This document shows positions 1 to 10,478 of a stretch of DNA of 64,000 nucleotides, in pieces. The position numbers and the translations under genes were made by a program. Within the stretch, counting starts at the first letter, position 1, and each line of letters begins with the position of its first letter. The notes beneath the pieces are model-generated. The model searched no databases and had not been told where the DNA came from. It saw nothing but the letters and a program-made list of their open reading frames with translations. This stretch comes from an uncultured Bacteroides sp. (GTDB taxonomy: Bacteria; Bacteroidota; Bacteroidia; Bacteroidales; Bacteroidaceae): positions 1-64,000 of the forward strand of contig NZ_CANRPM010000002.1 in the NCBI RefSeq assembly GCF_947632445.1, written 5' to 3'.

Positions 1-1328
1 AAGGTGACTTCCTTGACAGCTCGCAGGCGGTAAGTACGTGAAGAACCGGCTTTGGAGATGCTTCCCTCATCCCAGGCATACGTTTTCATACCCTCATCGC
101 AAAGGTAACGGACAGGTGTATTCTTTTTCTCCGGTTCATCGCCCGATAGCAGAGTATCCAATCCCTTACCGGACAGCAGATTGTTAGTCTGCGACAAGCG
201 ACTTCCGCCTATCGCATTTCGCATGGCCTTCGCCTCGTCGGCTGTGGGGAAACGCCATCCGCCGAGTCCGCCTTCCGTATAGGCATTGACGTAGCCGGCT
301 GCCTCGCCCGGATTTACCGTACTTGAGGCGGAGGGGACATCCGTCCATTCTTTCGTACTCAGCAGGAGCAAAGTGACGCCTCCATGATCGTCGGGTGTAG
401 AGAGCGCCACCAGATGCCCGTTCCACAACGTGCCGGCGGCAGGAATATCCGTCCCGCTTATCTCGGCATCCCCCTCGCCGTCACCCTCATCGTCATCGCC
501 TGCCGCGTTGCCGAAGTTGAAGCGTATGTTGTGCATATCATTCCAATCGTCAACCGTAATCTCGCCCGACAGGTTGAAGCCTGTGGCGAAAGTACCTTTT
601 AACAGATAAGGAGTGTTGGCAACCAAAGGTTCGGACAGGGTATAACTGTAGGTGGAAACGGAACCTGTACTATCGGTCAAAGCAATGGAAAGCGACACCC
701 TGGCACGATCGACCGAAGGGAAGACATACAGTATGGGAGGGGCCCACACCCCTCTGCCCGCATCGTTGCAGGCTCTTGTCAACGAAACGCTTCCGCCATA
801 GGTGCCGTCCATGGCAAACGAAGCATACACGGGGCCGACGGTTACATGTACCGATTCCGTATCATCGGGGAGCGCATGCAATTCGATTTCCAGACGGCTT
901 ACAGCGGCCGTCAGCGCGATGTTGGTCGAAGCATTCCCGTCTACATGCACCTGGGCCATGCCGTACATCAAAGCTTCTACAGCCATCCGTGGGCTGGAAA
1001 ATGTCACGACATCCGATATATCCGGCCTGTCAGAAAACGAATAGCTGTCCCCGCCGGACAAAGCCACTACCGTATAATTTCCCGCATCAAGGCAAAGCTC
1101 TATCGCACTGTTCTCTTCTTCAGAATGCAGCTCCGTAGAAGCCGCAAACTTCCCGTCGTCCGAGAATGCGTAGATATGGATAGGATAAGTAAGGAGAGAT
1201 GTCCATCCACGTGTCTCTATTCTCAATGTGGACTCCGAAAAGTTCTCGTTCTCTTCGTTCAGACTGTTGTTCTTACACGCGACCAGCAAAGACAAAAGGG
1301 CAAGCAGCAAGAAGAAAGTGTTTTTCAT
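1..1328 (-). CDS. FimB/Mfa2-like fimbrial or surface lipoprotein (3' end outside window)
   Basis: An open frame runs without a stop from the ATG at 1328 to the window edge (442 codons), so the C-terminus is missing. The N-terminus is a lipoprotein signal ending in the lipobox LLVAC, with the lipidated Cys at residue 18. Residues about 30-270 have the beta-rich, low-charge look of FimB/Mfa2-type fimbrial anchor or accessory proteins of Bacteroidales, and the motif GGWRFPTADEA near residue 370 resembles the Fib_succ_major/DUF1566 modules often found at the C-end of such surface proteins. A likely role is cell-surface adhesion or a fimbrial tip/anchor; this is inferred from domain appearance only. 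A TAATTTTG promoter box lies about 60 bp upstream. No neighbouring fimbrial gene is visible. Confidence 0.7.
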   Translation of the reverse strand, partial: MKNTFFLLLALLSLLVACKNNSLNEENENFSESTLRIETRGWTSLLTYPIHIYAFSDDGKFAASTELHSEEENSAIELCLDAGNYTVVALSGGDSYSFSDRPDISDVVTFSSPRMAVEALMYGMAQVHVDGNASTNIALTAAVSRLEIELHALPDDTESVHVTVGPVYASFAMDGTYGGSVSLTRACNDAGRGVWAPPILYVFPSVDRARVSLSIALTDSTGSVSTYSYTLSEPLVANTPYLLKGTFATGFNLSGEITVDDWNDMHNIRFNFGNAAGDDDEGDGEGDAEISGTDIPAAGTLWNGHLVALSTPDDHGGVTLLLLSTKEWTDVPSASSTVNPGEAAGYVNAYTEGGLGGWRFPTADEAKAMRNAIGGSRLSQTNNLLSGKGLDTLLSGDEPEKKNTPVRYLCDEGMKTYAWDEGSISKAGSSRTYRLRAVKEVT

Positions 1329-1388
1329 GGTAATTCGTTTTATTCTTTAATAGGGTTCATCCCCTGTCGGGATTTTAACTTATGGCCG

Positions 1389-1396
1389 CAAAATTA
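1389..1396 (-). promoter_or_regulatory. Bacteroides -7 box (TAATTTTG) for the Mfa2-like gene
   Basis: Exact match to TAnnTTTG on the minus strand, about 60 nt upstream of the start at 1328. No convincing -33 TTTG was confirmed. Confidence 0.45.
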
Positions 1397-1460
1397 ATAT
1401 TATTTATCCGATATAGTCCAATATTCATACTTTTTTTCTTTCATTTGTTGCAAAACGGCC

Positions 1461-2552
1461 CTATTCCCAGTCGCTGAACTCAAAGCTGAGCTGTTCCCAT
1501 ACTCCATGACGATCGGCTTCCGAATCGTGCGGATTGGACACGGACAAACCTATGAGCCGGATGGGATGCTCCTCATAGTCCACCTCGCGGAGCAGCTGCT
1601 TGGCAAGGGGCAAAATGACAGACAGTTCCGTCAATTCCCGGCTCTGCGTGATGCTGCGGGTTATCTGACGGAAGTCGTGAAACTTGATTTTCAGCGTCAG
1701 CGTATTGCCGCGAAAATCTTTCCGCTGAAGGCGTTCCACCAACTCTACCGCCACATGATACAGCTCGATAATGACCGACGAAGTGCGGTTAATATCCTTT
1801 TCCAGCGTATGCTCGCACCCGATGGATTTGCGTACACGCACCGCCTCGACAGGACGTAAGTCGATGCCGCGCGCAAAGTCATAATATATCGCACCTGCCT
1901 TGCCAAACTCCCTGGTCAGCATCTCCAACGAACGGGTACGCAACTGGCCGCCGTTGTGAATACCCAGCAGATGCATCCGTCTGGCCGTGACAGGCCCCAC
2001 ACCCCAGAAATTCTCAATAGGCAAATGCGCAATGAAGTCGAGTGCCTGGTCGGGATGGATGGTACAAAGCCCGTCCGGCTTGCGGTAGTCCGAAGCAATC
2101 TTTGCCAAGAACTTGTTGTAGGACACGCCGGCCGAAGCCACAAGGTTCAGTTCACTGCGTATCTTCTGCTTGATTTCACGCGCGATGTCCACTGCCAATG
2201 GAATACCGGGCTTGTTGTCTGTAACATCAAGAAAGGCTTCATCAAGCGAGATTGGTTCGATGACATCCGTATATGCGTGGAAAATCTCGTGTATCTGACG
2301 CGATACTTCCTTATACACCTCCATACGGCCGGGTATAAAGATGAGTGACGGACAGAGCCGTTTGGCTTTCTGCGACGACATGGCCGAATGCACCCCGTAG
2401 CGACGCGCCTCATAGCTGGCAGCAGCCACCACTCCACGTTCCTCGGCATGTCCTACGGCAATAGGCTTTCCACGCAGCTCAGGATGGTCACGCTGCTCCA
2501 CGGATGCATAGAAAGCATCCATGTCGATATGTATGATTTTACGTTCAGTCAT
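1461..2552 (-). CDS. dinB: DNA polymerase IV (Y family)
   Basis: Error-prone translesion polymerase. The protein opens with the Y-family motif IHIDMDAFYASVEQR, carries the second catalytic motif SLDEAFLDVT, the helix-hairpin-helix NFWGVGPVTARR, and a little-finger domain after about residue 235. It ends with EQLSFEF, which fits a C-terminal beta-clamp binding peptide. The ATG at 2552 is chosen over an upstream ATG at 2627 because AGGAG precedes it, because the extra 25 residues are not family-like, and because the TATCTTTG box at 2583-2590 lies between the two. The length of 363 residues is normal for the family. It is transcribed alone. Confidence 0.95.
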   Translation of the reverse strand: MTERKIIHIDMDAFYASVEQRDHPELRGKPIAVGHAEERGVVAAASYEARRYGVHSAMSSQKAKRLCPSLIFIPGRMEVYKEVSRQIHEIFHAYTDVIEPISLDEAFLDVTDNKPGIPLAVDIAREIKQKIRSELNLVASAGVSYNKFLAKIASDYRKPDGLCTIHPDQALDFIAHLPIENFWGVGPVTARRMHLLGIHNGGQLRTRSLEMLTREFGKAGAIYYDFARGIDLRPVEAVRVRKSIGCEHTLEKDINRTSSVIIELYHVAVELVERLQRKDFRGNTLTLKIKFHDFRQITRSITQSRELTELSVILPLAKQLLREVDYEEHPIRLIGLSVSNPHDSEADRHGVWEQLSFEFSDWE

Positions 2553-2582
2553 TGATTCGCTCTCCTTGTTGCCGGACCGAAG

Positions 2583-2590
2583 CAAAGATA
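2583..2590 (-). promoter_or_regulatory. -7 box (TATCTTTG) of dinB
   Basis: TAnnTTTG match on the minus strand 31 nt upstream of the chosen dinB start. It rules out the longer upstream start as the main one. Confidence 0.5.
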
Positions 2591-2708
2591 CGCAAAGGTA
2601 AGTGAAGAGCCAAAACAATTCGTTCATCTCTGAAGATGGATAATCGGTAGATAAAGCACGAATAATGCAAATCGCATCATCCGTGCCTTACTCTATCTTG
2701 AAAACAAG

Positions 2709-3482
2709 TTACTTCTTTAAGCGGGCAATGATTTCATCGGCCACCTTTTTGCCGGACATCAGCATGCCACCGAAGATAGGCCCCATACGCGGAGTACCCG
2801 ATACGGCCGATGCTGCCATACCGCAAACGTAAAGGCCAGGATAGATTTCCTTCGTGCCATTCACAACTTCTTCCTCCCCCGACACAACGTCCAACGAACG
2901 CTCTCCAATGACTGCACCTGTCTCTGTGGCCAGACGGATACCGTTCTTTCGGGCAACGGTAGCGGCGATTTCGCTGTCGTGGCCAGTACCGTCGACAACG
3001 ACTTTAGCAAGAATATTCAACGGATCGACATGCAAACCTTCGCGAAGTACAGGTGTCCAGTTGACTACGATACCGCTCACCTGGTTGTTCTTGAAGATGA
3101 CATCTTCCACTGAGTAGCAATTAAAGATAGTGGTACCTGCATGAACGGCATGATAGAGCAAAGACGAGGTGCTCTCTACTGAATCCATCACATAGAGTCC
3201 GTCGGCAAAAGGTGCATGGTTGATTTCGAATTCGCGCACGATGTCCATAGCCTCCTCTTGAATGACAATCTGGTTGAACATCATGGCGCCTCCCCACATA
3301 CCACCGCCGGGAGCCAGTTTGCGGTCGAACTGGGCTACCTTCAAACCGGCCTTGGTCAAGTAGTAGGCAGCCACGATACCCGAAGGCCCACCACCTACGA
3401 TAGCTACATCGAGGTCGAGGTTCTTCTCCAACTTCTCAAAATAGGTACTGATAATACCCTGTGATACTTTTGTTTCCATCAT
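2709..3482 (-). CDS. thi4: Thi4-type thiazole synthase (sulfide-dependent ADP-thiazole synthase)
   Basis: FAD/NAD(P)-binding protein of 257 residues with the Rossmann motif VAIVGGGPSGIVAAYYL near residue 27, FDRKLAPGGGMWGGAM, and the C-terminal GTPRMGPIFGGMLMSGKKVA of the Thi4/ribulose-1,5-bisphosphate isomerase-like family. The family makes the adenylated thiazole of thiamine from NAD and glycine. In the segment DGTGHDSEIAATVARK, hand alignment to yeast THI4 puts Val where the sacrificial sulfur-donor Cys sits, so this should be a catalytic enzyme using external sulfide, as in archaeal homologues. It is the last gene of the thiamine locus, 70 bp after the pyrophosphokinase. No thiG/thiS/thiH appears in the window, so it may replace them. 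Start could be either of two adjacent ATGs (3482, 3479). Confidence 0.88.
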   Translation of the reverse strand: MMETKVSQGIISTYFEKLEKNLDLDVAIVGGGPSGIVAAYYLTKAGLKVAQFDRKLAPGGGMWGGAMMFNQIVIQEEAMDIVREFEINHAPFADGLYVMDSVESTSSLLYHAVHAGTTIFNCYSVEDVIFKNNQVSGIVVNWTPVLREGLHVDPLNILAKVVVDGTGHDSEIAATVARKNGIRLATETGAVIGERSLDVVSGEEEVVNGTKEIYPGLYVCGMAASAVSGTPRMGPIFGGMLMSGKKVADEIIARLKK

Positions 3483-3552
3483 TTTGTTCTTAAAATTAGA
3501 ATGTTATAATTAATGCAAAATTCCTGAGTTAAAAATTAGAATAGCTTCTTTT

Positions 3553-4182
3553 TCAAATTCGATAGGCGAGAAAAACAAGATAATCTCCATTGCAATGTAT
3601 CGTAAACTCATTGGTCAGGGCCTCATTCAAAGTGCCTTGCCACCAATTTGTGAAGTCGCTTAACGGATAAACCAAGCCTTCTCCCTTTAAGTTTTTGGCA
3701 CTGAAATTAAAAATAGAAACCTGTTGACCTGGTTGTGAAGCGAAAGTCTGCGTATGCTGTGCCGGAATAAACATGCCATAATCCGTGATTGTCCTGACCT
3801 CCAAATCACTTTTCATATAATCAATAAGCAGACTAATATTCCCAAGCGTATGGTCTTCCCGCTTTCCAGTAGCTCCTAAAATGGCAATCTTATGAAATCC
3901 TTTTCCTTTAAGGAAATAGACTGCTTTTGTCTGGTCATTTGTTTCTTGATCGGAGATATGATGTATGATAGAGGAAAAACGCTCTTTATTGACAGGGGAA
4001 AGAGAATCACCATCTCCGATGATTATATCAGGAATATGTCCCTGAGCGATATATTCGTTGGCAGCGCCATCACAACAAATTACAAACTTAGCTTCCTTCA
4101 GTATCTTTATGGGAAGGGGATTTGTTGGATATTCGCCATTGGCAAGTACCACAGCTTCTGGTATAAATGGGTCATTTATCAT
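3553..4182 (-). CDS. Thiamine pyrophosphokinase
   Basis: Converts thiamine to thiamine pyrophosphate with ATP in the cytoplasm. The visible motifs are CCDGAANEY, DIIIGDGDS (the GDxDS ATP/Mg site) and GATGKREDHTLGN, in the order usual for the TPK catalytic and B1-binding domains. About 209 residues with the start at 4182, where ATG overlaps the stop of the upstream permease gene as ATGA; an ATG at 4209 would add nine residues. The pairing with a PnuT-type permease and a TonB receptor makes a complete salvage path: outer membrane uptake, inner membrane uptake, then trapping by pyrophosphorylation. Confidence 0.92.
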   Translation of the reverse strand: MINDPFIPEAVVLANGEYPTNPLPIKILKEAKFVICCDGAANEYIAQGHIPDIIIGDGDSLSPVNKERFSSIIHHISDQETNDQTKAVYFLKGKGFHKIAILGATGKREDHTLGNISLLIDYMKSDLEVRTITDYGMFIPAQHTQTFASQPGQQVSIFNFSAKNLKGEGLVYPLSDFTNWWQGTLNEALTNEFTIHCNGDYLVFLAYRI

Positions 4183-4772
4183 GGCAGTTGTCTCATCAGT
4201 TTTTTCCATTTGAAGTAGCCAAAGATAGCAATAACGGAGTAAAGCCCGTATAATGCAGAGGTGAAATAAAGTTCTTTATAAATATAAAGTCCACAGCAAA
4301 CAATATCAACAAGAATCCAGGCAAACCATTGCTCAATGTATTTACGTGCCAGCATCCACATCCCTATGATACTTAATGCAGTAGTGAAACTATCCAGCCA
4401 GGGGACATTGCTATCCGTATATTTAATCAATATCCAGGCAATGCCGAAAAAGGAAATAAGAAAAGCCAATGTCAATGGGAGATAATATTTCCCTGGAGCA
4501 TGTACGATGGGTAATTCTGTGGGCTTGCCGGCTGTTTCTGTTTTTTCTTTTCGGTGTCCCCACATCCAGAAAAACCAACCATAAATAGCGGCAACCAAGT
4601 AGTATATATTTATACCAAAATCGGCATAAAGTCCCGCTTTGTAGTAAATAAAGACATAAATAGCGGGCATGACAATACCTGCAATCCACAGATAGATACT
4701 TGCCCGGTATTCTAACCATAGGTAGACCAAGCCAACGATTGTTCCGAATATTTCGAGATAATTCAGTTCCAA
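4179..4772 (-). CDS. pnuT: PnuT-type thiamine transporter (PnuC family)
   Basis: Inner membrane protein of 197 residues with about seven hydrophobic segments and PnuC-family features such as an early IVGLVYLWLEYRASIYLW segment and late WILVDIVCCGLYIYKELY. PnuC-family members carry nicotinamide riboside, riboflavin or thiamine by facilitated diffusion coupled to intracellular phosphorylation. The TPP-riboswitch-headed locus and the overlapping pyrophosphokinase gene point to thiamine. It follows the TonB receptor gene after 17 bp, so co-transcription is very likely. Confidence 0.9.
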   Translation of the reverse strand: MELNYLEIFGTIVGLVYLWLEYRASIYLWIAGIVMPAIYVFIYYKAGLYADFGINIYYLVAAIYGWFFWMWGHRKEKTETAGKPTELPIVHAPGKYYLPLTLAFLISFFGIAWILIKYTDSNVPWLDSFTTALSIIGMWMLARKYIEQWFAWILVDIVCCGLYIYKELYFTSALYGLYSVIAIFGYFKWKKLMRQLP

Positions 4773-4789
4773 AATAGATTATAATACAA

Positions 4790-7027
4790 TTAAAAACGGA
4801 AGGAAAGATTTGCCATAACATTGGTTCCTGCTTGTGCAGCATAACCGGCACTATCTATTCTATGATTTACATCATTCTCGTAAGAGCTGGAAGCCCAGCC
4901 ATTGTTCTCATATTCTTCATTGAACAGATTATATATAATAACTCCGAAAGTAATGTCTTTTGCTGATTTCTTTGGTTTGAATGTATAGGCAAGATTTAGG
5001 TTACTAACAAAGTATTTGTCCAATGTCAGTGCTTCCACTTCTGCATTCGTCATATATTGTTTTCCCACAAATTGAGATTGTAATGCTGCTTCGAATCCTT
5101 TGAAATGGAACGAAAAACGATTGTTGAGCAGAAAGTCGGGAGAAAATGCAATACGGGTACTCTTATGTTGAATACTGACAACATCCGATAAATATCCTTC
5201 CGTATTGTATATAGGAATGGTTTCTATAAAGTTCTTAATCCGGTTCTTACTCCATGTAGCATTGATATCCCATTGAAACCATTCACATGGTTTGATACCT
5301 AACATCAGCTCTAATCCCATGCGATAACTGTTCGGAACGTTTTCTGTTAACGGTTCGCCTATCTCGTTTAATGCTCCGGTCAGGACAAGCTGGTCGGTAT
5401 AATCCATATAATAGAAGTTGGCTCCTGCTGTTAGCCGAGGATTTGAGAAACTATATCCCACTTCGTAATCAAGTAATTTTTCTGCTTTAGGATATGAATC
5501 GGGATTACCGTCTGTATAGTTGTTTCGCGTTGGCTCTTTCTGTGCAACGGAAAAAGAGGCATAAGCACGATGATTGGGAGTAATATTCCAGTTTAATCCG
5601 ACTTTGGGGTTAAAGAAATTGAATTTCTTATCTACTGCTAACGGCTGAGGAGTATTTTTGTTCCAGTCGTATTTGTCGTTTGTTCCGTCAATCGTATAAT
5701 CAATATAGCGATATTGTAAATCAGCATAAGCACTCAACCCGCTAATCAGATCATAAGTGGTTTTCAGGTAAATATTCCCATCCGTTTTTTTCGATTTGTT
5801 TCTGTAGTATTCATGATTTGGAGAAAGTTCACCTATATAATTTTCTACCCAAGTTACCTTTCCGAAGTTGTTTCCCCGATATTGGTTGAGCCCGCCACCC
5901 AAAGAAGCAATCAAACGATTGTCAGTATAGTTGAGAGAGAATACTCCGCCTCCGAATTTATTATCCATTTTTTTCTGACGTACAAGGTCGCTTTCTTCCA
6001 CTTCTTTCTCATTATAGATGAAAGGTTTCAAGCCATATTCCAGGTATGATCTGTCTTCTTTATACTCTTCATAATAACCGTCTCCTTTCGTATAATGCAA
6101 GGCCACATTCAGATTCCATACATTGGAAAAGGTATGGTTGAAAAGTAGTTGGTAGTTTTTTTGTAGGTAGTTGTCCGTTTGATCGTCATAATAATGAACG
6201 GTGTTATCCTTATCTGTGTACTTTCCACAAGGATTATAACGTCTTCCGAATTCCTTCATCTCATCTTTAGTGGCATATCCCCAGGCGTGATATGTTTTTT
6301 CTTTTCCGACAAATGTAATCAACTTTATTGATGTGTTTCCGGCAAAATATCCTCCTTGCAGGTAATATGAATTGAGATTGACAGAAGCACGGTCAATATA
6401 TCCGTCCGTACCGATATTTGAGAGGCGTGCGTCGAAAGTCCAATGATTGTTTAGTAATCCTGTACCTGCTTTTACAGTTTCTTTATGCGTATTGAACGAG
6501 CCATAAGAGCCGTTGAACTCTGCATACGGTTTCATGGAAGCACCTTCGGTTTGCATATTTACGCTGGCGCCAAAAGCACCTGCGCCATTGGTGGATGTTC
6601 CGGCTCCACGTTGTATCTGTATGTCTTTTACGGAAGAAGAAAAGTCCGGCATGTTTACCCAAAATAAGTTATGGCTTTCGGCATCATTCATAGGTATTCC
6701 GTTTACGGTAATATTGATGCGCGTACCGTCCGTACCACGAACACGAAGTGTGGTATAACCGATACCTGCTCCGGCATCTGAAGTCGTTAAAGTAGAAGGT
6801 GACATACTTAACAAGTAAGGAATATCTTGTCCGAAGTTTATTTTTTTAAGCTCGTCTTTACCGATATTGGTAAAAGCTATAGGAGTTTTAGAGGTGGCAC
6901 GTGTAGACACCACCTGCACTTCTTGCAGATTTATTACTTCCAGACTGTCTGAAGTCACACTCGTTTGTGCATGGATAGCGATGCTTGTGCCTAAGAAGGC
7001 AGCAGTCATCATAATCATTCTTTTCAT
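4790..7027 (-). CDS. TonB-dependent receptor, probable outer membrane thiamine importer
   Basis: A 745-residue protein with a signal peptide, a TonB-box-like region (LQEVQVVSTRA), a plug domain (DIQIQRGAGTSTNGAGAFGA) and a long C-terminal beta-barrel ending in aromatic LSFRF. It lacks the N-terminal carboxypeptidase-regulatory-like domain of SusC proteins, as expected for cofactor and metal receptors. A TonB receptor next to pnuT and thiamine pyrophosphokinase is the arrangement reported for the Bacteroides thetaiotaomicron outer membrane thiamine transporter. Substrate assignment is therefore from context. It is separated from thiC by a 166-bp gap filled by a tandem array, and no second TPP riboswitch is seen in front of it. 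Confidence 0.88.
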   Translation of the reverse strand: MKRMIMMTAAFLGTSIAIHAQTSVTSDSLEVINLQEVQVVSTRATSKTPIAFTNIGKDELKKINFGQDIPYLLSMSPSTLTTSDAGAGIGYTTLRVRGTDGTRINITVNGIPMNDAESHNLFWVNMPDFSSSVKDIQIQRGAGTSTNGAGAFGASVNMQTEGASMKPYAEFNGSYGSFNTHKETVKAGTGLLNNHWTFDARLSNIGTDGYIDRASVNLNSYYLQGGYFAGNTSIKLITFVGKEKTYHAWGYATKDEMKEFGRRYNPCGKYTDKDNTVHYYDDQTDNYLQKNYQLLFNHTFSNVWNLNVALHYTKGDGYYEEYKEDRSYLEYGLKPFIYNEKEVEESDLVRQKKMDNKFGGGVFSLNYTDNRLIASLGGGLNQYRGNNFGKVTWVENYIGELSPNHEYYRNKSKKTDGNIYLKTTYDLISGLSAYADLQYRYIDYTIDGTNDKYDWNKNTPQPLAVDKKFNFFNPKVGLNWNITPNHRAYASFSVAQKEPTRNNYTDGNPDSYPKAEKLLDYEVGYSFSNPRLTAGANFYYMDYTDQLVLTGALNEIGEPLTENVPNSYRMGLELMLGIKPCEWFQWDINATWSKNRIKNFIETIPIYNTEGYLSDVVSIQHKSTRIAFSPDFLLNNRFSFHFKGFEAALQSQFVGKQYMTNAEVEALTLDKYFVSNLNLAYTFKPKKSAKDITFGVIIYNLFNEEYENNGWASSSYENDVNHRIDSAGYAAQAGTNVMANLSFRF

Positions 7028-7093
7028 TTCGCTTATTTATTTATTTATTTATGCGATCAGCAGTTGATAATCATCTTATCTTGTTTATCCTTT

Positions 7094-8930
<1,837 letters not shown>

Positions 8931-9554
8931 TTATTTTTGAGTTAATTCTATGATTCGTTTCATTTCTCCCACCGGGTCTGAAGCTCGCAAAATACTACCG
9001 CTCAAGGCAATGCCGTTTAAGCCTGTGGCTTTCAAATCGGCTATATCGTCTGCCCTGATGCCACCGATGCCTACGATAGGCAGGTTGATTTCATGTTCCT
9101 TCGTCTGCGACAGGATATTACGATACCCTTCCAAACCAAGAATGGGTGCCAGATTTTTTTTAGTTGTCGTATAACGAAAAGGGCCGCATCCGATATAGTC
9201 GGCCCCGGCATGATGAAGACGTTGTATGTCATCGAAGGTATTCGCCGTGCCGCCGATAATAAATTCAGGCCCCAGATAGGCTCGTGCCTCATCGACGGGC
9301 ATATCAAGCCTGCCTAAATGAACACCATCCGTATGAAGACGTTTCGCCAGCTCCACACGATCGTCCAGCACCAAAAAAGCGCCATAATCATGGCACATAC
9401 TCTGAACTTGTCGCGCTACGGGCTCCACCTCCTCGTCCGAGGCGTCCTTCATACGCAACTGAATCCAACGGCATCCGCCTTCGAGGGCAATGCGGGCTGA
9501 CTCGGCATAACCAATGGTATCGGTATAATGAGTAATGAACTGTACTTGAAACAT
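8931..9554 (-). CDS. thiE: Thiamine phosphate synthase ThiE
   Basis: Joins hydroxymethylpyrimidine diphosphate and thiazole phosphate to thiamine phosphate. The 207-residue TIM-barrel protein shows WIQLRMKDASDEEV, LVLDDRVELAKRLHTDGVHL, ADYIGCGPFRYTTTK and LPIVGIGGI, in the usual ThiE order. It is the first gene after the TPP riboswitch. The start at 9554 leaves about 90 bp between it and the aptamer, enough for an expression platform. Confidence 0.95.
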   Translation of the reverse strand: MFQVQFITHYTDTIGYAESARIALEGGCRWIQLRMKDASDEEVEPVARQVQSMCHDYGAFLVLDDRVELAKRLHTDGVHLGRLDMPVDEARAYLGPEFIIGGTANTFDDIQRLHHAGADYIGCGPFRYTTTKKNLAPILGLEGYRNILSQTKEHEINLPIVGIGGIRADDIADLKATGLNGIALSGSILRASDPVGEMKRIIELTQK

Positions 9555-9645
9555 AAGCTCCTTTTCGCATTAAACATAAACGATAGAAAAGGAGCATCCG
9601 CACACGACGCTTTGATGAAAAAACAGAAATAAACACTCAAAAAAA

Positions 9646-9720
9646 TCCCTACGCCGGTATGATCCGTATCAGGTTCATTGGGTATAATCTCAGCCTTTGC
9701 GTTCGCACAAGGCACCCCCT
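9646..9720 (-). promoter_or_regulatory. TPP riboswitch (THI box)
   Basis: On the minus strand the segment begins with GGGGTGCC, contains the conserved CTGAGA loop and ACCTGATACGGATCATACC, and ends in GGCGTAGGGA, which is the full conserved TPP aptamer. It lies upstream of thiE and is the only TPP aptamer I find in the window, so it probably controls the whole thiE-to-thi4 locus. Confidence 0.97.
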
Positions 9721-9803
9721 TTTCTGAAATCTGTGGCAAATAACAGAATAAAAAACGGAATATCATAGGGGATCGCCCCTTTTTAAGATTATTTATCACC
9801 TAC

Positions 9804-9843
9804 AAAAAAGAGAGCACTTCACGAAGATGCGCTCTCTTTCTTT
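9804..9843 (-). terminator. Intrinsic terminator after the 44-codon gene
   Basis: AAAGAGAGC and GCTCTCTTT pair as a 9-bp stem around a short loop, followed on the minus strand by six T. It lies 30 bp after the stop at 9873. Confidence 0.85.
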
Positions 9844-9872
9844 TCATATTGTTTAAAGGGTTGTTTACTAAG

Positions 9873-10007
9873 TCATGCTTGTTGTGCAAGCAGTTTCTGA
9901 AGTTTGCCATTCAAAACTTGGCACATCGCACCGTTTCCCATTGCTTGATAGCGTTTGATACGGTACTGTAACATCATAATTTCATTTACGTTTTTTCTCA
10001 TAATCAT
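9873..10007 (-). CDS. Small basic protein of 44 residues, unknown function
   Basis: A short gene reading MIMRKNVNEIMMLQYRIKRY at its start and ending LQKLLAQQA. It is helical, basic, Met/Gln-rich, and has no signal peptide or Cys pair. Support for it being a real gene is structural: a TATCTTTG box at 10081-10088, a leader with a short upstream frame and a perfect hairpin, and an intrinsic terminator 30 bp after its stop. Thus it is a free-standing transcription unit. I do not recognise the family. It could be a ribosome- or nucleic-acid-binding microprotein, but nothing shown here proves it. Confidence 0.6.
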   Translation of the reverse strand: MIMRKNVNEIMMLQYRIKRYQAMGNGAMCQVLNGKLQKLLAQQA

Positions 10008-10008
10008 C

Positions 10009-10050
10009 TTAGTTTTGTGCCTTCCGCATTTCGGAAGGCGGTTTGTACAT
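10009..10050 (-). promoter_or_regulatory. Possible leader peptide (13 codons) in front of the 44-codon gene
   Basis: The frame MYKPPSEMRKAQN ends in TAA one base before the ATG of the 44-codon gene (TAAGATG), an arrangement that favours translational coupling. An internal ATG lies in the loop of the hairpin at 10019-10039. Function is inferred from spacing only. Confidence 0.35.
10019..10039 (-). promoter_or_regulatory. Perfect 8-bp hairpin just upstream of the 44-codon gene
   Basis: GCCTTCCG and CGGAAGGC pair around a 5-base loop, 11 nt before the start codon at 10007. There is no T run, so it is not a terminator for this strand. It probably limits ribosome access unless the leader frame is translated. 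Confidence 0.6.
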
Positions 10051-10080
10051 CTTTTCTTGTTTTCTCTTCTAATAACGCTG

Positions 10081-10088
10081 CAAAGATA
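10081..10088 (-). promoter_or_regulatory. -7 box (TATCTTTG) of the 44-codon gene
   Basis: TAnnTTTG on the minus strand; it predicts a leader of about 65 nt containing the short frame and hairpin. Confidence 0.5.
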
Positions 10089-10147
10089 CGAATTATCTTT
10101 GATAAATATGTTCTATAACATAAAAATATTGTTATTTCTCTTGGAAT

Positions 10148-10348
10148 TTGCCTTCTGAGGCCGATTTTCTGAAGAAATCCTGGATGTGTTTCCGTGTGGT
10201 GGTTACTGAAATCCTGTCGGAAGAGATGCCGAGGATGGGCAATTCGGCTGTGGCGAAATACAAGCAGATTTACGGCAACGGCGAGGAAAAAGACAGTCGG
10301 AAGCTGGTGAAAGTGGACGGCAAGTATCTGATGGATATAGGCAAGTAA
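10148..10348 (+). pseudogene. Probable C-terminal gene remnant
   Basis: A 66-codon frame opens only with TTG and encodes a charged tail (SEEMPRMGNSAVAKYKQI, then KLVKVDGKYLMDIGK). It has no credible start or ribosome binding site and looks like the end of a larger protein. GGCC...GGCC followed by six T at about 10369-10392 could be its old terminator. I do not recognise the parent family. Confidence 0.3.
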
Positions 10349-10478
10349 AAAGTTAGTCAAGGGAGGAACGGGCCTTGGGTTCGGCCTTTTTTGATTTGTT
10401 TTGTCGGTATATTCAGGAGTTACGGTTGGTGGAATGGAAAACTTATTGTACATTTGTCAGCATAACACCTTATTATTT

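Noticed and set aside
846..1397. Plus-strand frame of 183 codons
   Set aside because: It is antisense to the Mfa2-like lipoprotein gene, whose minus-strand frame has a signal peptide and is open to the window edge.
7028..7093. Second TPP riboswitch before the TonB receptor gene
   Set aside because: No CTGAGA or ACCTGAT-type aptamer sequence is present; the gap holds only the tandem array.
10004..10453. Minus-strand frame of 149 codons
   Set aside because: It crosses a promoter, a leader hairpin and a remnant, and its composition is not protein-like; the shorter 44-codon gene explains the signals better.
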